Shown: positions 19,148 through 31,404 of the stretch, piece by piece
How the letters are laid out: each line of letters begins with the position of its first letter
Numbering within the stretch: position 1 is the stretch's first letter
Origin: Nocardia grenadensis NBRC 108939
Lineage (GTDB): Bacteria > Actinomycetota > Actinomycetes > Mycobacteriales > Mycobacteriaceae
DNA length: 64,000 nt
Reading direction: 5' to 3'
Assembly: GCF_001613445.1 (NCBI RefSeq)
Contig: NZ_BDCJ01000006.1
Location: 186,001-250,000 of the forward strand
Notes under the pieces: generated by a model
What the model was told of the DNA's origin: nothing
The model's input: only the letters and a program-made list of their open reading frames with translations
Databases searched by the model: none
Made by a program: the position numbers and the translations under genes

Positions 19148-19549
19148 TCAGCGCGCCGCGAACGGCCGGTCACTGTCGACGATTTCGCGGCCCAGCGGGA
19201 AGAGGGCGAGCGGGATCAGTTTGAGATTCGCCCAGGCGAACGGGATTCCGATGATGGTGCAGGCCAGGGCGATGCTGGTACCCAGATGGCCCAGGGCCAG
19301 CCACCAGCCGGCCACCACGAACCAGATGATATTGCCCAGCAGCGCCCCCGCGCCGGCGCCCGGCTTCTCGACCGTGGTGCGGCCGAACGGCCACAGCATG
19401 TAGACGCCGTTGCGCAGCGCGGCGACCCCGAACGGGATCGTGATGATGAGCACGAAGCAGATCAGGGCGGCCAGGAAATAGCCCAGCGCCATCCAGAACC
19501 CCGCGAGCACGAGCCACAGGATATTGAGCAGGAGCTGGATCGGCTTCAT
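19148..19549 (-). CDS. YccF-domain inner membrane protein
   Basis: A 133-residue integral membrane protein consisting of two copies of the YccF repeat: LLNILWLVLAGFWMALGY, then LLGNIIWFVVAGWWLALGH. Each is followed by a helix with IPFG or IPFAWANLKL. Four hydrophobic segments are predicted. The biochemical role of YccF proteins is unknown. The start at ATG 19549 is 51 nt from the divergent methyltransferase gene's region at 19601. Confidence 0.88.
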   Translation of the reverse strand: MKPIQLLLNILWLVLAGFWMALGYFLAALICFVLIITIPFGVAALRNGVYMLWPFGRTTVEKPGAGAGALLGNIIWFVVAGWWLALGHLGTSIALACTIIGIPFAWANLKLIPLALFPLGREIVDSDRPFAAR

Positions 19550-19627
19550 ATCTCGAGCATGCCCTAAAGCGGCGCCGAGCGCACCCGCCACCGAACGCCG
19601 GTGGTGGGGGTTGGCAGGATGGGCGCC

Positions 19628-20431
19628 GTGGCCGTGGTTCTCGAGGTGAACAGTGTGGACGATCCGCGGGTGGACGATTTCCGCGACCTGAAGGCCGCCG
19701 ACCGCAGACCCGATCGGCCCGGCGGGAAAGGTCTGGTCATCGCGGAGGGAACCGTGGTGGTCCGGCGGATGCTGGATTCGCCCTTCCGGCCACACGCGCT
19801 GCTCGGCGTGGACAAGCGGTGGCAGGAACTCGCGCCCGAACTCGCGGCGGTGGATGTGCCGTTCTACCGGGCCTCCGCGGAAGTGATGGCCGAGGTGGTC
19901 GGGTTCCATCTGAACAGGGGTGTGCTGGCGGTGGCGCACCGCCCGCCCGAACGCGATTTCGACGAGATCATCGCCGCTGCCACCACAGTGGCGGTGCTCG
20001 AAGGCGTGAACGACCACGAGAACCTGGGGTCGATGTTCCGTAATGCGGCCGGCCTCGGAGTAGACGCGATCCTGTTCGGCGATCGCTGCGCGGATCCGCT
20101 GTACCGTCGGTCCGTGCGGGTTTCCATGGGTCATGCGCTGCGGGTGCCGTTCGCCCGGGTACCGGAGTGGCCGGACGGGCTCGACCGGCTGCGGCGGCGA
20201 GGGTTCCAGGTGGCGGCCCTGACCCCGGACCCGGCGGCTCCGACGCTGGCCACCGCGCTCACCGGCGACCGGGTGGCGCTGCTGCTGGGCGCCGAGGGCC
20301 CCGGCCTGACCGAGGAGGCCATGGCCGCGGCGGATGTGCGGGCGCGGATACCGATGTCGGCGGGGACCGATTCGCTCAATGTGGCGACCGCGGCGGCGAT
20401 GGCGTTCTACGAGCGGGTGCGGGCGTCGTGA
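19628..20431 (+). CDS. TrmH/SpoU-family RNA 2'-O-methyltransferase (Rv0881-like)
   Basis: A 267-residue SPOUT methyltransferase. An N-terminal substrate-binding domain (residues 1-95) is followed by the trefoil-knot catalytic domain with motif 1 NDHENLGSMFRNAAGLG, motif 2 LLLGAEGPGLTEEAM and motif 3 IPMSAGTDSLNVATAAA. It transfers a methyl group from S-adenosylmethionine to ribose in rRNA or tRNA; the target nucleotide is not known. GTG 19628 has AGGA 8 nt upstream; ATG 19619 is the alternative. It overlaps the next gene by 4 nt (GTGA). Confidence 0.92.
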   Translation: MAVVLEVNSVDDPRVDDFRDLKAADRRPDRPGGKGLVIAEGTVVVRRMLDSPFRPHALLGVDKRWQELAPELAAVDVPFYRASAEVMAEVVGFHLNRGVLAVAHRPPERDFDEIIAAATTVAVLEGVNDHENLGSMFRNAAGLGVDAILFGDRCADPLYRRSVRVSMGHALRVPFARVPEWPDGLDRLRRRGFQVAALTPDPAAPTLATALTGDRVALLLGAEGPGLTEEAMAAADVRARIPMSAGTDSLNVATAAAMAFYERVRAS

Positions 20432-20727
20432 ACCCGGTGCTCGGAGGCTCCGGGGCCGGCCGGCGGCCTGATGAACCCACCCCGTGGGCGGCGGGTATCA
20501 CGGTCGCGGTGCTGGTGGCCGCGCTGACCGCCGTCGGGGTCTTCGCCTTCGGGGCGGCGCTGGCCCGGGTGCACCCCGTGCTGTCGCTGGCGGTGAATCT
20601 GGTCGCGGTCGGTGGGGTGGCGCCCACCGTGTGGCGCTGGCGGGCGCGCCCGGTGACCCGCTGGGTGCTGGCCGGCGCGAGTAGCGGGGTGGCGCTGGCC
20701 TGGATCGGCCTGCTGTTCTCCGTGTGA
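20428..20727 (+). CDS. DUF2537 small membrane protein (Rv0882-like)
   Basis: A 99-residue protein with three hydrophobic helices (about residues 21-43, 50-63 and 78-97) separated by a basic loop (RWRARPVTR). It fits the DUF2537 family, which follows the same methyltransferase gene in mycobacteria. The GTG start overlaps the methyltransferase stop by 4 nt, so translation is coupled. The function is unknown. Confidence 0.8.
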   Translation: MNPVLGGSGAGRRPDEPTPWAAGITVAVLVAALTAVGVFAFGAALARVHPVLSLAVNLVAVGGVAPTVWRWRARPVTRWVLAGASSGVALAWIGLLFSV

Positions 20728-20738
20728 CCGGGACCGGT

Positions 20739-21521
20739 CTACTGATCGGCGCCCACGGTGGCTTCGTGCCCGCGCAGCCAGGACAGCAGGCCCTTTCGTT
20801 CGTGCGTGACCCGATTTTTCGGCTGCGGTGGTTCCGGCTCGTCGGGGCGATCGCCGCGGGGCCGCAACCGGAAACCACACACTCGGATGTCCTTGGGATC
20901 CACCGGGCGGGCGGCGTCGGCGTCGGCCGCGGTCTCCCTATCCGCGCTGGCCGTGGGGAAGTACCGGAAACCCAGCCATTCGTGATTGGCGGTATCGGCG
21001 AAACCGGGGGGATCGAACGGTAGGACCAGCGGATCGGGTAGCTCCCCGAGCCGCCACGCGATGGGATGTTCGCCCGCCCAGTGCGGTCGCTCCCAGATAT
21101 GGGGCAGACCGTGGTCCTGCAGAATGTTGAGCCGGGTGGAACTGAACGCCCGGCGCAGTTCGCCACGCTCCCAGTGCGCGAACGCGCCCCAGCCGTATTC
21201 GAGGTCGAACGACACCAGATAGGTGTGCTCTTCGGCGAGCGGCCGCACCAGCAGCTCCGGGATGGCGGTCGGCTGCACCCGGGCGGCGTAGGAACTGCAC
21301 AGCAGAGTGAGTCCGGGATAGCTGCCGATATAGACCTCGTCGGCTTCCGGGCCGTCGAGGTCGCCCAGGGGGACCGATTCGGTGGGCTCTACGTCCAGAT
21401 CGGGATGCAGTTGCCGGGCCAGCGCGTACGCCGCGTCCGGATCGGGGTCGGGATCGGCGCGTAGCACCGCCGGCGGGTCGGGGGTATCGACGTACCACAC
21501 GGACGAAACCTTGGACAGCAT
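20739..21521 (-). CDS. DUF6928-like protein
   Basis: A 260-residue soluble protein. Segments such as VYIGSYPGLTLLC, WGAFAHWERGELRRAFS and IWERPHWAGEHPIAW correspond to the block pattern I associate with DUF6928 of actinobacteria. The C-terminal 40 residues are charged and Pro-rich. ATG 21521 has GGAGGTGG upstream and replaces a longer reading that lacks any ribosome-binding sequence. No catalytic motif is recognisable and no function is proposed. Confidence 0.72.
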   Translation of the reverse strand: MLSKVSSVWYVDTPDPPAVLRADPDPDPDAAYALARQLHPDLDVEPTESVPLGDLDGPEADEVYIGSYPGLTLLCSSYAARVQPTAIPELLVRPLAEEHTYLVSFDLEYGWGAFAHWERGELRRAFSSTRLNILQDHGLPHIWERPHWAGEHPIAWRLGELPDPLVLPFDPPGFADTANHEWLGFRYFPTASADRETAADADAARPVDPKDIRVCGFRLRPRGDRPDEPEPPQPKNRVTHERKGLLSWLRGHEATVGADQ

Positions 21522-21694
21522 CGGTCCACCTCCGATAGCGCACGAAACCAGGTCGCGAACTCCTCGGCGCAACTGCTGTCGTCGTCCGGGCTGGCCCCGG
21601 AATCATCGGACCGCGTCGCCGTATACACCGAACTTACTCGCGCAAACGGATGATCCGGGCGGTTGCGCGGGGTAACACGCCGGTCCGTAGCCGG

Positions 21695-23074
21695 TCAGTG
21701 ACCCGAACTGCGGACGCCGAGCAGTACGTCCTCCCAGGACGGCATGGGTGCCTTGCCGCGCTTGGTCCGGGGCGCCGGCTTCGTGGCTTTGGCGGAGGGT
21801 TTCTCGGCCGCCGGTTTCGCCTCGGCCGGTGCGGGATCCGGTGCTTCGGCGGCAGGTTCCTCGGCGGGGGCCTCGGGCATATCGGCTTCCGCGGGCGCGG
21901 TCTCTCCCACGGCCGGCGCGGCGGTTTCCGCCGTGGCCGTCCCGGCTTCCGGGGCGGGAGCCGGTTCGGCGGCGACCGGCGCGGGCTGCGGCGCCGCCAC
22001 GGGGGCGGGCGCGGCCGCCAACGGAGCCGGTTCGGGCACGACGGCAGCCGGTGCCGGCTCGGGCTCCGGCGCAACGAGTTCGGGGGCGGCGGTTTCGACC
22101 GGAGTGGTCGGCGATTCGGCCGCCGGGGCGGGTGCCGCGGGCGGTGCGGGCGCGGGCCGCGGCACCGCGGGGCGCGCCGGTTCGGCGGGGACCGGATACG
22201 TTTCGGCCGGGGGCCGGTAGGTATCCGCGGGGGGACAGTAGGTTTCGGCGGGAGCACTCGCCGCCGGGGTGCCGGCGGGCAGCGCCGTGCCGCCGGGGCG
22301 GGGGCCACCGGGGGAGAGCGGGGTCGCGGCGGCGGGCAGCGGTGTCGTACCGCCGGCGGCCACGGCGCGCTGCTCGTAGTAGTCGTCGACGGCGGCTCGG
22401 GCGGGTTCACGCCGTGGCTCCGCCATCGCTTCGGCCGCGGCCGCCGGCTCGGCATCGACCGGCAGGATCGAGGCGAGACCACGCAGCGCGCGACCGAAAT
22501 CCGGGTCGATCAGATCGGTGGCCGGATCGTCGAGTGGGGAAACGCTGCCACCGTGCGCATCCGGCTGATAGCGCCAGTGCGCGGCGATCTCCGAACGGCC
22601 GTTCTGCCACTGCAACTGGGCGACCCAGAAGCCCTTCTCGTCCTTCCAGGCATCCCATTCGGCATTGTCGAGGGTATGTCCGCGCGCGGTGAAAGCGGCT
22701 GTCACCACATCGATCAGGATCTCCACGGCCGGGCCGTCGGGTCGGATCGGATGCGCCTTCTGTGCGAGCTCGGCCGCGCGGGCCCGCTCCAACAGCACCG
22801 GGTAGGCGAACCGCTCCACCCGGCTCACCGGCATACCGGATTCCTGTGTCACCTGCTCGACCGACGCGCCGGCACGGATTCGAGCCTGGATATCGCGAGG
22901 ACGCATAGTAGCTTCCATTTCGATCTCGATCTGGCCGAATCGGGCAAGGTCGCCGCGGGCGGCGGCACGAAGTTTGTCGTCGGCGGGAAGCCGGAATTTC
23001 TGACCACTTTCGGTGTCGACGCACACGATATGGGCGGAGTCGGGCGTCACCCCGATCACTCGAAGTTCACGCAC
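21695..23074 (-). CDS. sepH: cell-division protein SepH (DUF3071)
   Basis: A 459-residue protein. The conserved N-terminal DUF3071 region with an HTH-like segment (residues 1 to about 170) starts VRELRVIGVTPDS and contains MRPRDIQARIRAGASVEQV and WDAWKDEKGFWVAQLQW. The following 260 residues are a Pro/Ala/Glu-rich disordered linker, and the end (KRGKAPMPSWEDVLLGVRSS) is the short conserved C-terminal motif. SepH promotes FtsZ assembly at the septum in actinobacteria. GTG 23074 has a near-perfect AAGGAGG ribosome-binding site. It lies downstream of serC, as in mycobacteria, with a terminator between. Confidence 0.92.
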   Translation of the reverse strand: MRELRVIGVTPDSAHIVCVDTESGQKFRLPADDKLRAAARGDLARFGQIEIEMEATMRPRDIQARIRAGASVEQVTQESGMPVSRVERFAYPVLLERARAAELAQKAHPIRPDGPAVEILIDVVTAAFTARGHTLDNAEWDAWKDEKGFWVAQLQWQNGRSEIAAHWRYQPDAHGGSVSPLDDPATDLIDPDFGRALRGLASILPVDAEPAAAAEAMAEPRREPARAAVDDYYEQRAVAAGGTTPLPAAATPLSPGGPRPGGTALPAGTPAASAPAETYCPPADTYRPPAETYPVPAEPARPAVPRPAPAPPAAPAPAAESPTTPVETAAPELVAPEPEPAPAAVVPEPAPLAAAPAPVAAPQPAPVAAEPAPAPEAGTATAETAAPAVGETAPAEADMPEAPAEEPAAEAPDPAPAEAKPAAEKPSAKATKPAPRTKRGKAPMPSWEDVLLGVRSSGH

Positions 23075-23244
23075 CGTAACCTCCTTATCGCGTCGCTCGC
23101 GATACCGCCCACGTTCTGGAACAGTAGTGCACTTCTGGGATTCGTGTGGCAAGACACGCGGCATCGAAATGTACCCTGTGGCCGTCATCTACCGCTAATC
23201 TGCTCTATTCCCTTGTGTATCAACTCGATTCCCCAAGACGTCGG

Positions 23245-23277
23245 CGGGCCCGCCGCGCGACACGCGCGACGGGCCCG
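23245..23277 (-). terminator. hairpin terminator after serC
   Basis: A 15-bp stem (23245-23259 with 23263-23277, one G-U pair in RNA) with a 3-nt loop lies 21 nt beyond the serC stop. It separates serC from sepH on the same strand. No U-run follows. Confidence 0.75.
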
Positions 23278-23297
23278 AACCCGCAGGTGATCTCGTC

Positions 23298-24470
<1,173 letters not shown>

Positions 24471-24485
24471 CTAACGTGAACGGGT

Positions 24486-25199
24486 ATGAGCATGCGGTCG
24501 TCAAGGGGCGCTGCCGGGGGTGGAGCCGGTGACAGCCGGGCGCGCGGCCGGAGTGAGCTCCCGGGTTCACCCGGGCCGCTCATCCGGTTGCGCGACCTGC
24601 TCCCACGCCGCTTCCGGCGTCGCGGCGAAGCCCCCACCGGCCCCGATCGCCGGGATCTGCTGGCCACCGGAAGGGCGGGTTCGGCGACCGTGCTGGCGAC
24701 CCGCACCCGCCGGACCGAACCCGGCTACACCTTCCGGGTCCGTGTGCGGCTGCCCGGATTGCCGCCGTACGAGGCCCAGGTACGCCAGCGGGTATCCGGC
24801 GCCGAACTGGACCGGATGCGACCGGGCGACCTGGTGTGCTGCCGGGTCGACCCCGAGGACCGCGACCGCATGGTGCTGTATCTCCCCGGTGATACCGACC
24901 CCGGCCGGGCCGGCCTGACCAAGATCCTCGCCGACGGTCGCCGCGCCGAGGCCACGGTCTTGGCGGTGACCGCGGTGGATGCCGACTACTGCGGCTGCGA
25001 CGACCCGGTCCTGCGCCTGGACCTCGAATTACGCGCCTGGGACGAACCCGGGCCCTGGCGCGTCCGGGTGGTCCAGTCGGTTCCCCTGGCCGCCATCGGC
25101 CTCCTGGACCTCGGCGCCAAACTGGAAGCGGCCTTCTTCGCGGTCGACGCGGGGGAATCGGTCGCCATCGACTGGGAGGCGGAACCCGAACGGAGGTAA
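24486..25199 (+). CDS. uncharacterised protein with an internal two-fold repeat
   Basis: A 237-residue soluble protein. After a basic, Gly/Arg-rich N-terminus (about 45 residues), two similar units of about 75 residues follow. Unit 1 runs from [12 protein letters not shown] through [19 protein letters not shown] to MVLYLP; unit 2 runs from [12 protein letters not shown] through [19 protein letters not shown] to SVAIDW. The pattern 'ATVLA...xVRxxLP/xW...VRVxQ.V' suggests duplicated small beta-barrels. I do not recognise a named family. Codon usage is like its neighbours. It is divergent from serC and convergent with citA (13 nt between stops). Confidence 0.7.
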   Translation: MSMRSSRGAAGGGAGDSRARGRSELPGSPGPLIRLRDLLPRRFRRRGEAPTGPDRRDLLATGRAGSATVLATRTRRTEPGYTFRVRVRLPGLPPYEAQVRQRVSGAELDRMRPGDLVCCRVDPEDRDRMVLYLPGDTDPGRAGLTKILADGRRAEATVLAVTAVDADYCGCDDPVLRLDLELRAWDEPGPWRVRVVQSVPLAAIGLLDLGAKLEAAFFAVDAGESVAIDWEAEPERR

Positions 25200-25212
25200 C
25201 GGCCCGGGCGGC

Positions 25213-26358
25213 CTACACCGTGTGGACCTCGCCCCATCCCGCGACGTCGTGCGGTTTCCGCGGGCCCGGGCCGGTGTAGATCGCGGCCGGGCGGACCAGC
25301 TTGCCCAGCTTCTTCTGCTCCATGATGTGTGCGCACCAGCCGGCGGTCCGGCCACAGGTGAACATGGCGGGCATCATATGCGCCGGGACCTCGGCGAAGT
25401 CGAGGATGACCGCGGCCCAGAATTCGACATTCGTTTCGATGGCGCGGTCGGGCCGGCGTTCGCGGAGTTCGGCCAGGGCCGCCTGTTCGAGGGCGGCGGC
25501 CACTTCGTAGCGCGGCGCGGCCAGGCGGGCGGCGGTATCGCGCAGGACCCGGGCGCGTGGATCCTGGGCCCGGTAGACCCGGTGACCGAAGCCCATCAGC
25601 TTCTCCTTGCGGTCCAGGATCCCTTTGACCAGCGCGCGGGCATCGCCCGTGTTTTCCACCTCTTCGATCATGGGCAGGACCCGGGCGGGGGCGCCGCCGT
25701 GCAGCGGCCCGGACATGGCGCCGATGGCTCCGGAGAGCGAGGCGGCCACATCGGCGCCGGTGGAGGCGATGACCCGGGCGGTGAAGGTGGAGGCGTTCAT
25801 GCCGTGTTCGGCCGCCGAGACCCAGTAGGCGTCGATGGCTTCGGTATGACGTGGGTCGGGGTCGCCCTTCCAGCGGGTCATGAAGCGGTCGGTGACCGTG
25901 GTGCATTCATCGATGCGGCGCTGCGGTACCGCGGGCTGGTAGATACCGCGGGCCGATTGCGCCACATAGGACAGCGCCATGACCGAGGCGCGGGCCAGGT
26001 TCTCCCGGGCGGTGGCGTCGTCGATATCCAGCAGCGGCCGATAGCCCCAGATGGGCGCGAGCATCGCCAGGCCGGCCTGTACGTCGACGCGTACGTCACC
26101 GGTGTGTACCGGCAGCGGGAACGGTTCGGCCGGTGGGAGGCCGTGCCCGAATTCGCCGTCGACCAGCAGAGCCCAGACATCTCCGAAGGTGACCCGGTTG
26201 CCGACCAGGTCCTCGATATCCACGCCGCGGTAGCGCAGCGCGCCCCCGTCCTTGTCCGGTTCGGCGATCTCGGTGGTGAACGCGACCACCCCCTCCAGGC
26301 CGCTGACGAAATCGTCCGGCACCCCACCGGACCCCGATACCGCGGAATTGGTGGTCAT
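25213..26358 (-). CDS. citA: citrate synthase 2 (CitA type)
   Basis: A 381-residue citrate synthase-fold enzyme that condenses acetyl-CoA (or a related acyl-CoA) with oxaloacetate. The two active-site His are present in SGPLHGGAP and MGFGHRVYR. The third catalytic residue, Asp in NVDF of GltA, is Glu here (TNVEFWAAV). Mycobacterial CitA has the same replacement as I recall, so this is a subfamily trait. ATG 26358 has a GAGAGGAGAG ribosome-binding region. It lies divergent to pdxH with 60 bp between starts. The second citrate synthase, gltA, is 1.2 kb away. Confidence 0.92.
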   Translation of the reverse strand: MTTNSAVSGSGGVPDDFVSGLEGVVAFTTEIAEPDKDGGALRYRGVDIEDLVGNRVTFGDVWALLVDGEFGHGLPPAEPFPLPVHTGDVRVDVQAGLAMLAPIWGYRPLLDIDDATARENLARASVMALSYVAQSARGIYQPAVPQRRIDECTTVTDRFMTRWKGDPDPRHTEAIDAYWVSAAEHGMNASTFTARVIASTGADVAASLSGAIGAMSGPLHGGAPARVLPMIEEVENTGDARALVKGILDRKEKLMGFGHRVYRAQDPRARVLRDTAARLAAPRYEVAAALEQAALAELRERRPDRAIETNVEFWAAVILDFAEVPAHMMPAMFTCGRTAGWCAHIMEQKKLGKLVRPAAIYTGPGPRKPHDVAGWGEVHTV

Positions 26359-26418
26359 ACGCGACTCTCCTCTCAACAGAACTCTAGCGCCGAGCTACCC
26401 GGGAGTAACGTCTGGCCC

Positions 26419-27138
26419 ATGGCCGATGTGGAGGAGACGGGTGCCGATCTCGGCGCGATGCGCGCCGAATACGGTGCGGCCCATTCCGGTTCGCGTAACT
26501 CGGAACTGTTGCTGGGTGTGCACGACACGGAATTGGACGAACTGTCGGTGGCCGGCGGCTGGGAGCCGCTTCTGCGGTTGTGGATAGAACAGGCGACCGT
26601 CGCCGGGATCGCCGAGCCCAATGCCATGGTGCTCGGGACGCTCACCGGGTCGGGGGCCGATGCCCGGCCGGTGACGCGCACGGTGCTCTGCAAGGGCCTG
26701 TCACCGGAGGGCGTCACCTTCTATACGAACTACGATTCCGCCAAGGGCGCCCAGCTCGCGGCGACGCCGTACGCCTCGGCGACTTTCCTGTGGCCGCAAC
26801 TGGCCCGGCAGGCCCATGTCCGCGGCCGGGTGGACCGGGTTCCCGCCGAGGTGACCGAACGGTACTGGCGGTCGCGGCCGCGGGAATCCCAGCTCGGCGC
26901 GTGGGCCTCGCATCAGTCCGAACCCATCGGTTCTCGCGCGGAGCTCGATGAACAGCTGGCACGGACCGCACGGCGTTTCGCCGCGGTCGCGGAGGTACCC
27001 GTACCGCCGCGCTGGGGCGGTTATCTGCTGAATCCCGACGAGGTGGAGTTCTGGCAGGGTCAGCGCGGGCGATTGCACAACCGGATCGTGGTCCGGATCG
27101 ACGACGCCGGTATGTCGGTGCGGCGGCTCCAACCGTGA
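26419..27138 (+). CDS. pdxH: pyridoxamine 5'-phosphate oxidase
   Basis: A 239-residue FMN flavoprotein that oxidises pyridoxine or pyridoxamine 5'-phosphate to PLP. Family features in order: [26 protein letters not shown] (FMN binding, residues about 68-93), [30 protein letters not shown], the [14 protein letters not shown] substrate motif and the C-terminal [16 protein letters not shown] with RLHNRI. The N-terminal 30 residues are variable. ATG 26419 was chosen as the first start after citA's divergent start. Its product is the cofactor of SerC. Confidence 0.96.
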   Translation: MADVEETGADLGAMRAEYGAAHSGSRNSELLLGVHDTELDELSVAGGWEPLLRLWIEQATVAGIAEPNAMVLGTLTGSGADARPVTRTVLCKGLSPEGVTFYTNYDSAKGAQLAATPYASATFLWPQLARQAHVRGRVDRVPAEVTERYWRSRPRESQLGAWASHQSEPIGSRAELDEQLARTARRFAAVAEVPVPPRWGGYLLNPDEVEFWQGQRGRLHNRIVVRIDDAGMSVRRLQP

Positions 27139-27519
27139 CGGCGCGAACCGGCCGGTTATTCGGTCGCACGGCCGTGTTCAGGCCCGTTACGCCCCCTCCG
27201 GTGATGTTTCGCACGGTTTCATCGACAGACTTGTGGGTACGTTCTGTGGGCGGTGGCGAACGGCAGTTTCCGTGGATGTGGCACGGGCGCTGTCCACAAC
27301 CGGCCGAGATCGGTTATCAGGGGTATTTTCCCCGGTCACAGCCATACCGACCGGCAGGTGAACCGCTGAATCCCACGCCCGTGCGGGCCGATTGTGAGAT
27401 CGGCGCGCGGGTACCCTCCCCGCCGGTCCCACCAGAGCAAGGACTAGCGTCTACCGATAACGCACCGTGTGCCGACCGCATGCGATGCCGACGGTCTTGA
27501 GCCTGAGAGGGAACCTTCC
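27139..27519. other. 381-bp non-coding region upstream of gltA
   Basis: No coding potential is supported. The region is slightly less GC-rich than its surroundings and should hold the gltA promoter, but I could not single out a convincing -35/-10 pair. A near-inverted repeat GCCGATTGTGAGATCGGC occurs at 27387-27404 (GCCGAT/ATCGGC arms) and could be a regulator site. Confidence 0.45.
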
Positions 27520-28818
<1,299 letters not shown>

Positions 28819-28846
28819 AGCGATTGAATCGAAGGGGATTCAAGGT

Positions 28847-29206
28847 ATGAGCAAACCGGAGATCGAATTTCAGGCGGGCCCCCCGCCCACCGAACTGGTC
28901 ATCAAGGACATCACCGTCGGCGAAGGCCCGGAAGCCGTTCCCGGCGGCACCGTCGAAGTGCACTACGTCGGCGTGGAATTCGATACCGGCGAGGAATTCG
29001 ATTCGTCGTGGAACCGCGGCGAATCGATCACCTTCCCGCTGCGTGGTCTGATCCAGGGCTGGCAGGACGGAATTCCGGGCATGAAGGTCGGCGGTCGCCG
29101 TCAACTCACCATCCCGCCGGAACTGGCCTACGGCCGGGCCGGTGGGGGTCATCATCTGTCCGGAAAGACCCTGGTCTTCGTGATCGACCTGCTGGACGCC
29201 AAGTAG
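28847..29206 (+). CDS. FKBP-type peptidyl-prolyl cis-trans isomerase
   Basis: A 119-residue single-domain FKBP. The core motifs are VEVHYVGVEFDTGEEFDSS, ITFPLRGLIQGWQDGIPGMK and GGRRQLTIPPELAYG, ending LVFVIDLL. There is no signal peptide, so it is cytoplasmic. It catalyses cis-trans isomerisation of Xaa-Pro bonds. A GAAGGGGA ribosome-binding site lies 8 nt before ATG 28847. It is the last gene before a strong terminator and is likely in one unit with gltA. Confidence 0.95.
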   Translation: MSKPEIEFQAGPPPTELVIKDITVGEGPEAVPGGTVEVHYVGVEFDTGEEFDSSWNRGESITFPLRGLIQGWQDGIPGMKVGGRRQLTIPPELAYGRAGGGHHLSGKTLVFVIDLLDAK

Positions 29207-29240
29207 GTCCGTACGCGGGGGATATCCTCGGCAATACTTC

Positions 29241-29270
29241 TCGGCCCCGGAGCTGCGGCTCCGGGGCCGA
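29241..29270. terminator. strong bidirectional hairpin terminator
   Basis: A perfect 13-bp stem (29241-29253 with 29258-29270) with a TGCG tetraloop lies between the convergent FKBP and prrB genes. It has no T-tract, as is usual for actinobacterial terminators. Confidence 0.85.
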
Positions 29271-29304
29271 GTGCGGTTTCCGCCGCCGGGTATTCGGCGC
29301 CGCG

Positions 29305-30675
29305 TCAGGCCGGCCTCGGGACCACACGGTTCGGCAGGACGAGTACCAACCGGACCCCGCCCAGGGTGCCGTCGTCGAAAAAGGCTTGCCCACCGTGCAG
29401 CTGGGCCTGCTGGGCGACCAGGGCCAGCCCCAGACCGGATCCGCCCTTGCTGGCCCGGCTGCCACGGGCGAAGCGGGCGAAAACGGTTTCGCGTTCCTCG
29501 GGCGCCAGCCCCTGCCCGTTGTCGTCGATCGAGATGACGATGGTGTCGTCATCGGCGCGATGGGCCGACAGCAGGGCCTCGGTGGCGCCGCCGTGCCGGA
29601 CGGAGTTCTTCACCGCGTTGTCCACCGCGAGACGTAGGCCCGCGGGCAGGCCGCGGGTGACGAGTTCGGCGTCGGTGTCTATCCGGACGGTCAACCCGGG
29701 GTAGTGGCGCATGGCGTCGTGGGCGGCCTGATCCAGCAGCTCCGCGATATCGGTATCGATATGGTCGCGCTCGGAGGTCAGATCGCCCGAGGCGAGGCGT
29801 TCCAGCGCGGCCAGCGTGGTCTCCACCCGCCCCTGGCTGCGCTGCAGATCGGCGAGGATCTCGACGCGCTGGGATTCGTCCAGATCGAGGGTCGCCAGCA
29901 CCTCCAGGTCGGTGCGCATCGCGGTCAGCGGGGTACGTAGTTCGTGAGCCGAGACCGCGGCGAAATCCCGGGCGGTCTCCAGCGCGGCGGCCGTTTCGGC
30001 CTGCGCTTGGTCCACCCGGCGCAGCATGGTGTTCACCGCGTCGGCCAGCTGTTCGGCCTCCAGCACGCCGGAACTGTCGACGGGTTCGGGCGTAGCGTCG
30101 CCGTACCCGGTGCGGGCCCCGACCTGCCGGGTGAGCACCACGATCGGCCGGACCGCGCGCCCGCCGAACAACCAGCCGAGACCGGCCGCGGCCGCGATCG
30201 CGAGCAGACCTCCCAAAAGCACCCAGCGCTGCTGTTCGGCGGTCATCTCGGCCGCCTCCGCCGCGGGAATGGCCAGCGAGACCGAGCGGCCGGCCGGCTG
30301 ATTCTCGGTGGTGGTCAATACCCGGTAAGGGGTGTCGTGCACAGTGACCGTCTTCGCGCCCGGCTCGAGATCCGGCAACTCGACGGAACTGGAGGCGAGG
30401 ACCCGGCCCTCGTCGCGGACGGTCAACGCCATATCGCGGTCGGGACCCAGCAGGTTCACCACCCCCACGGCGACCATCGGCTCGATCAGCACCAGCCGCG
30501 AGGCGATCCGCAGTTGCTGATCGGTCTGCTGCAGGTTGTTGTGCTCGATGGCGGGAACCGCGATCGCGCTCACCACCGCTACGATGAGCACCGCCCCGGC
30601 CGCCGCCGCCCCGGCGACCCGGGTACGCAGCGAATACGATCGGTGGCGTCTTCGGCCGGAAGCGCGGCCGATCAC
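29305..30675 (-). CDS. prrB: PrrB-type sensor histidine kinase
   Basis: A 456-residue membrane kinase. TM1 is at about residues 21-43, an extracytoplasmic sensor region of about 120 residues follows, TM2 is at about 152-174, then a HAMP linker, the dimerisation/phospho-acceptor domain with His244 in [11 protein letters not shown], and an ATPase domain ending [18 protein letters not shown]. The kinase half is very like M. tuberculosis PrrB; the sensor half is divergent. Its GTG overlaps the prrA stop by 4 nt (GTGA), so the kinase is translated from the prrA message. It phosphorylates PrrA. Confidence 0.93.
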   Translation of the reverse strand: MIGRASGRRRHRSYSLRTRVAGAAAAGAVLIVAVVSAIAVPAIEHNNLQQTDQQLRIASRLVLIEPMVAVGVVNLLGPDRDMALTVRDEGRVLASSSVELPDLEPGAKTVTVHDTPYRVLTTTENQPAGRSVSLAIPAAEAAEMTAEQQRWVLLGGLLAIAAAAGLGWLFGGRAVRPIVVLTRQVGARTGYGDATPEPVDSSGVLEAEQLADAVNTMLRRVDQAQAETAAALETARDFAAVSAHELRTPLTAMRTDLEVLATLDLDESQRVEILADLQRSQGRVETTLAALERLASGDLTSERDHIDTDIAELLDQAAHDAMRHYPGLTVRIDTDAELVTRGLPAGLRLAVDNAVKNSVRHGGATEALLSAHRADDDTIVISIDDNGQGLAPEERETVFARFARGSRASKGGSGLGLALVAQQAQLHGGQAFFDDGTLGGVRLVLVLPNRVVPRPA

Positions 30676-31391
30676 TTGGTCTCTCGCAGCACGAACCCGA
30701 CGCCGCGAATGGTGTGCAGCAGCCGGGCGGTGCCGTCGGCCTCCAGTTTGCGGCGGAGATAGCCGACGAATACGTCCACCACATTCGTATCGGCCGCGAA
30801 ATCGTAGCCCCACACCAGTTCCAGCAACCGTTCCCGGCTCAGCACCACACCAGCGTTACGCGCCAGGGTCGACAGCAGTTCGAATTCACGTTTGGTCAGC
30901 TCGATCTCCTGGCCGTTCAGCATCGCTCGATAGCCCGCCGTATCCACCTGCAGCGGGCCGACCGAGACGATATCCGGAGTTCCGGGAGCGGCGGTGGTGG
31001 TATCGGTGCGCCGCAGCAGCGCCTTGATCCGCGCCACCAGCTCCGCCAGGACGAAGGGTTTGACCAGATAGTCGTCGGCGCCCGATTCCAGGCCCGCGAT
31101 CCGGTCACCGACCGAACTGCGCGCGCTCAGCACACAGATCGGCACCTCGTTCCCCATTGCCCGCAGGGCCGTCACCACCCCCGCCCCGTCCAACACGGGC
31201 ATGTTCATATCGAGGACGACGGCGTCCGGCGCCACCTCGGACACCGCACGCAGCGCGGCCGCCCCGTCCCGGGCGATACTCACCCGGAACCCGGACAATC
31301 TCAGACCCCGCTCCACCGACGCGAGAACATCCTCGTCGTCGTCGACAACGAGCACCGCCGGATTGCTGATCCGCTCCGTCACAACGTCCAT
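30672..31391 (-). CDS. prrA: PrrA-type response regulator (OmpR family)
   Basis: A 239-residue transcription factor. The receiver domain (residues 10-125) contains acidic VVDDDED, phospho-acceptor Asp61 in [12 protein letters not shown] and the conserved Lys in DDYLVKPF. The C-terminal winged helix has [20 protein letters not shown] and [16 protein letters not shown]. In mycobacteria PrrA is essential and governs respiratory and central-metabolism genes. No ribosome-binding sequence is visible before ATG 31391, and a 38-bp palindrome ends 14 nt upstream, so initiation may be leaderless or unusual. Confidence 0.95.
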   Translation of the reverse strand: MDVVTERISNPAVLVVDDDEDVLASVERGLRLSGFRVSIARDGAAALRAVSEVAPDAVVLDMNMPVLDGAGVVTALRAMGNEVPICVLSARSSVGDRIAGLESGADDYLVKPFVLAELVARIKALLRRTDTTTAAPGTPDIVSVGPLQVDTAGYRAMLNGQEIELTKREFELLSTLARNAGVVLSRERLLELVWGYDFAADTNVVDVFVGYLRRKLEADGTARLLHTIRGVGFVLRETK

Positions 31392-31404
31392 TGTGCTGGA
31401 TGAA

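Noticed and set aside
21650..23290. 546-codon plus-strand frame opposite sepH
   Set aside because: Gly/Arg-rich shadow of the Pro/Ala-rich SepH linker; sepH itself has a strong ribosome-binding site and conserved ends.
24979..26418. Long plus-strand frame continuous with pdxH
   Set aside because: The upstream part lies antisense to citA and within the other gene's reading region; only the part from ATG 26419 has PdxH motifs.
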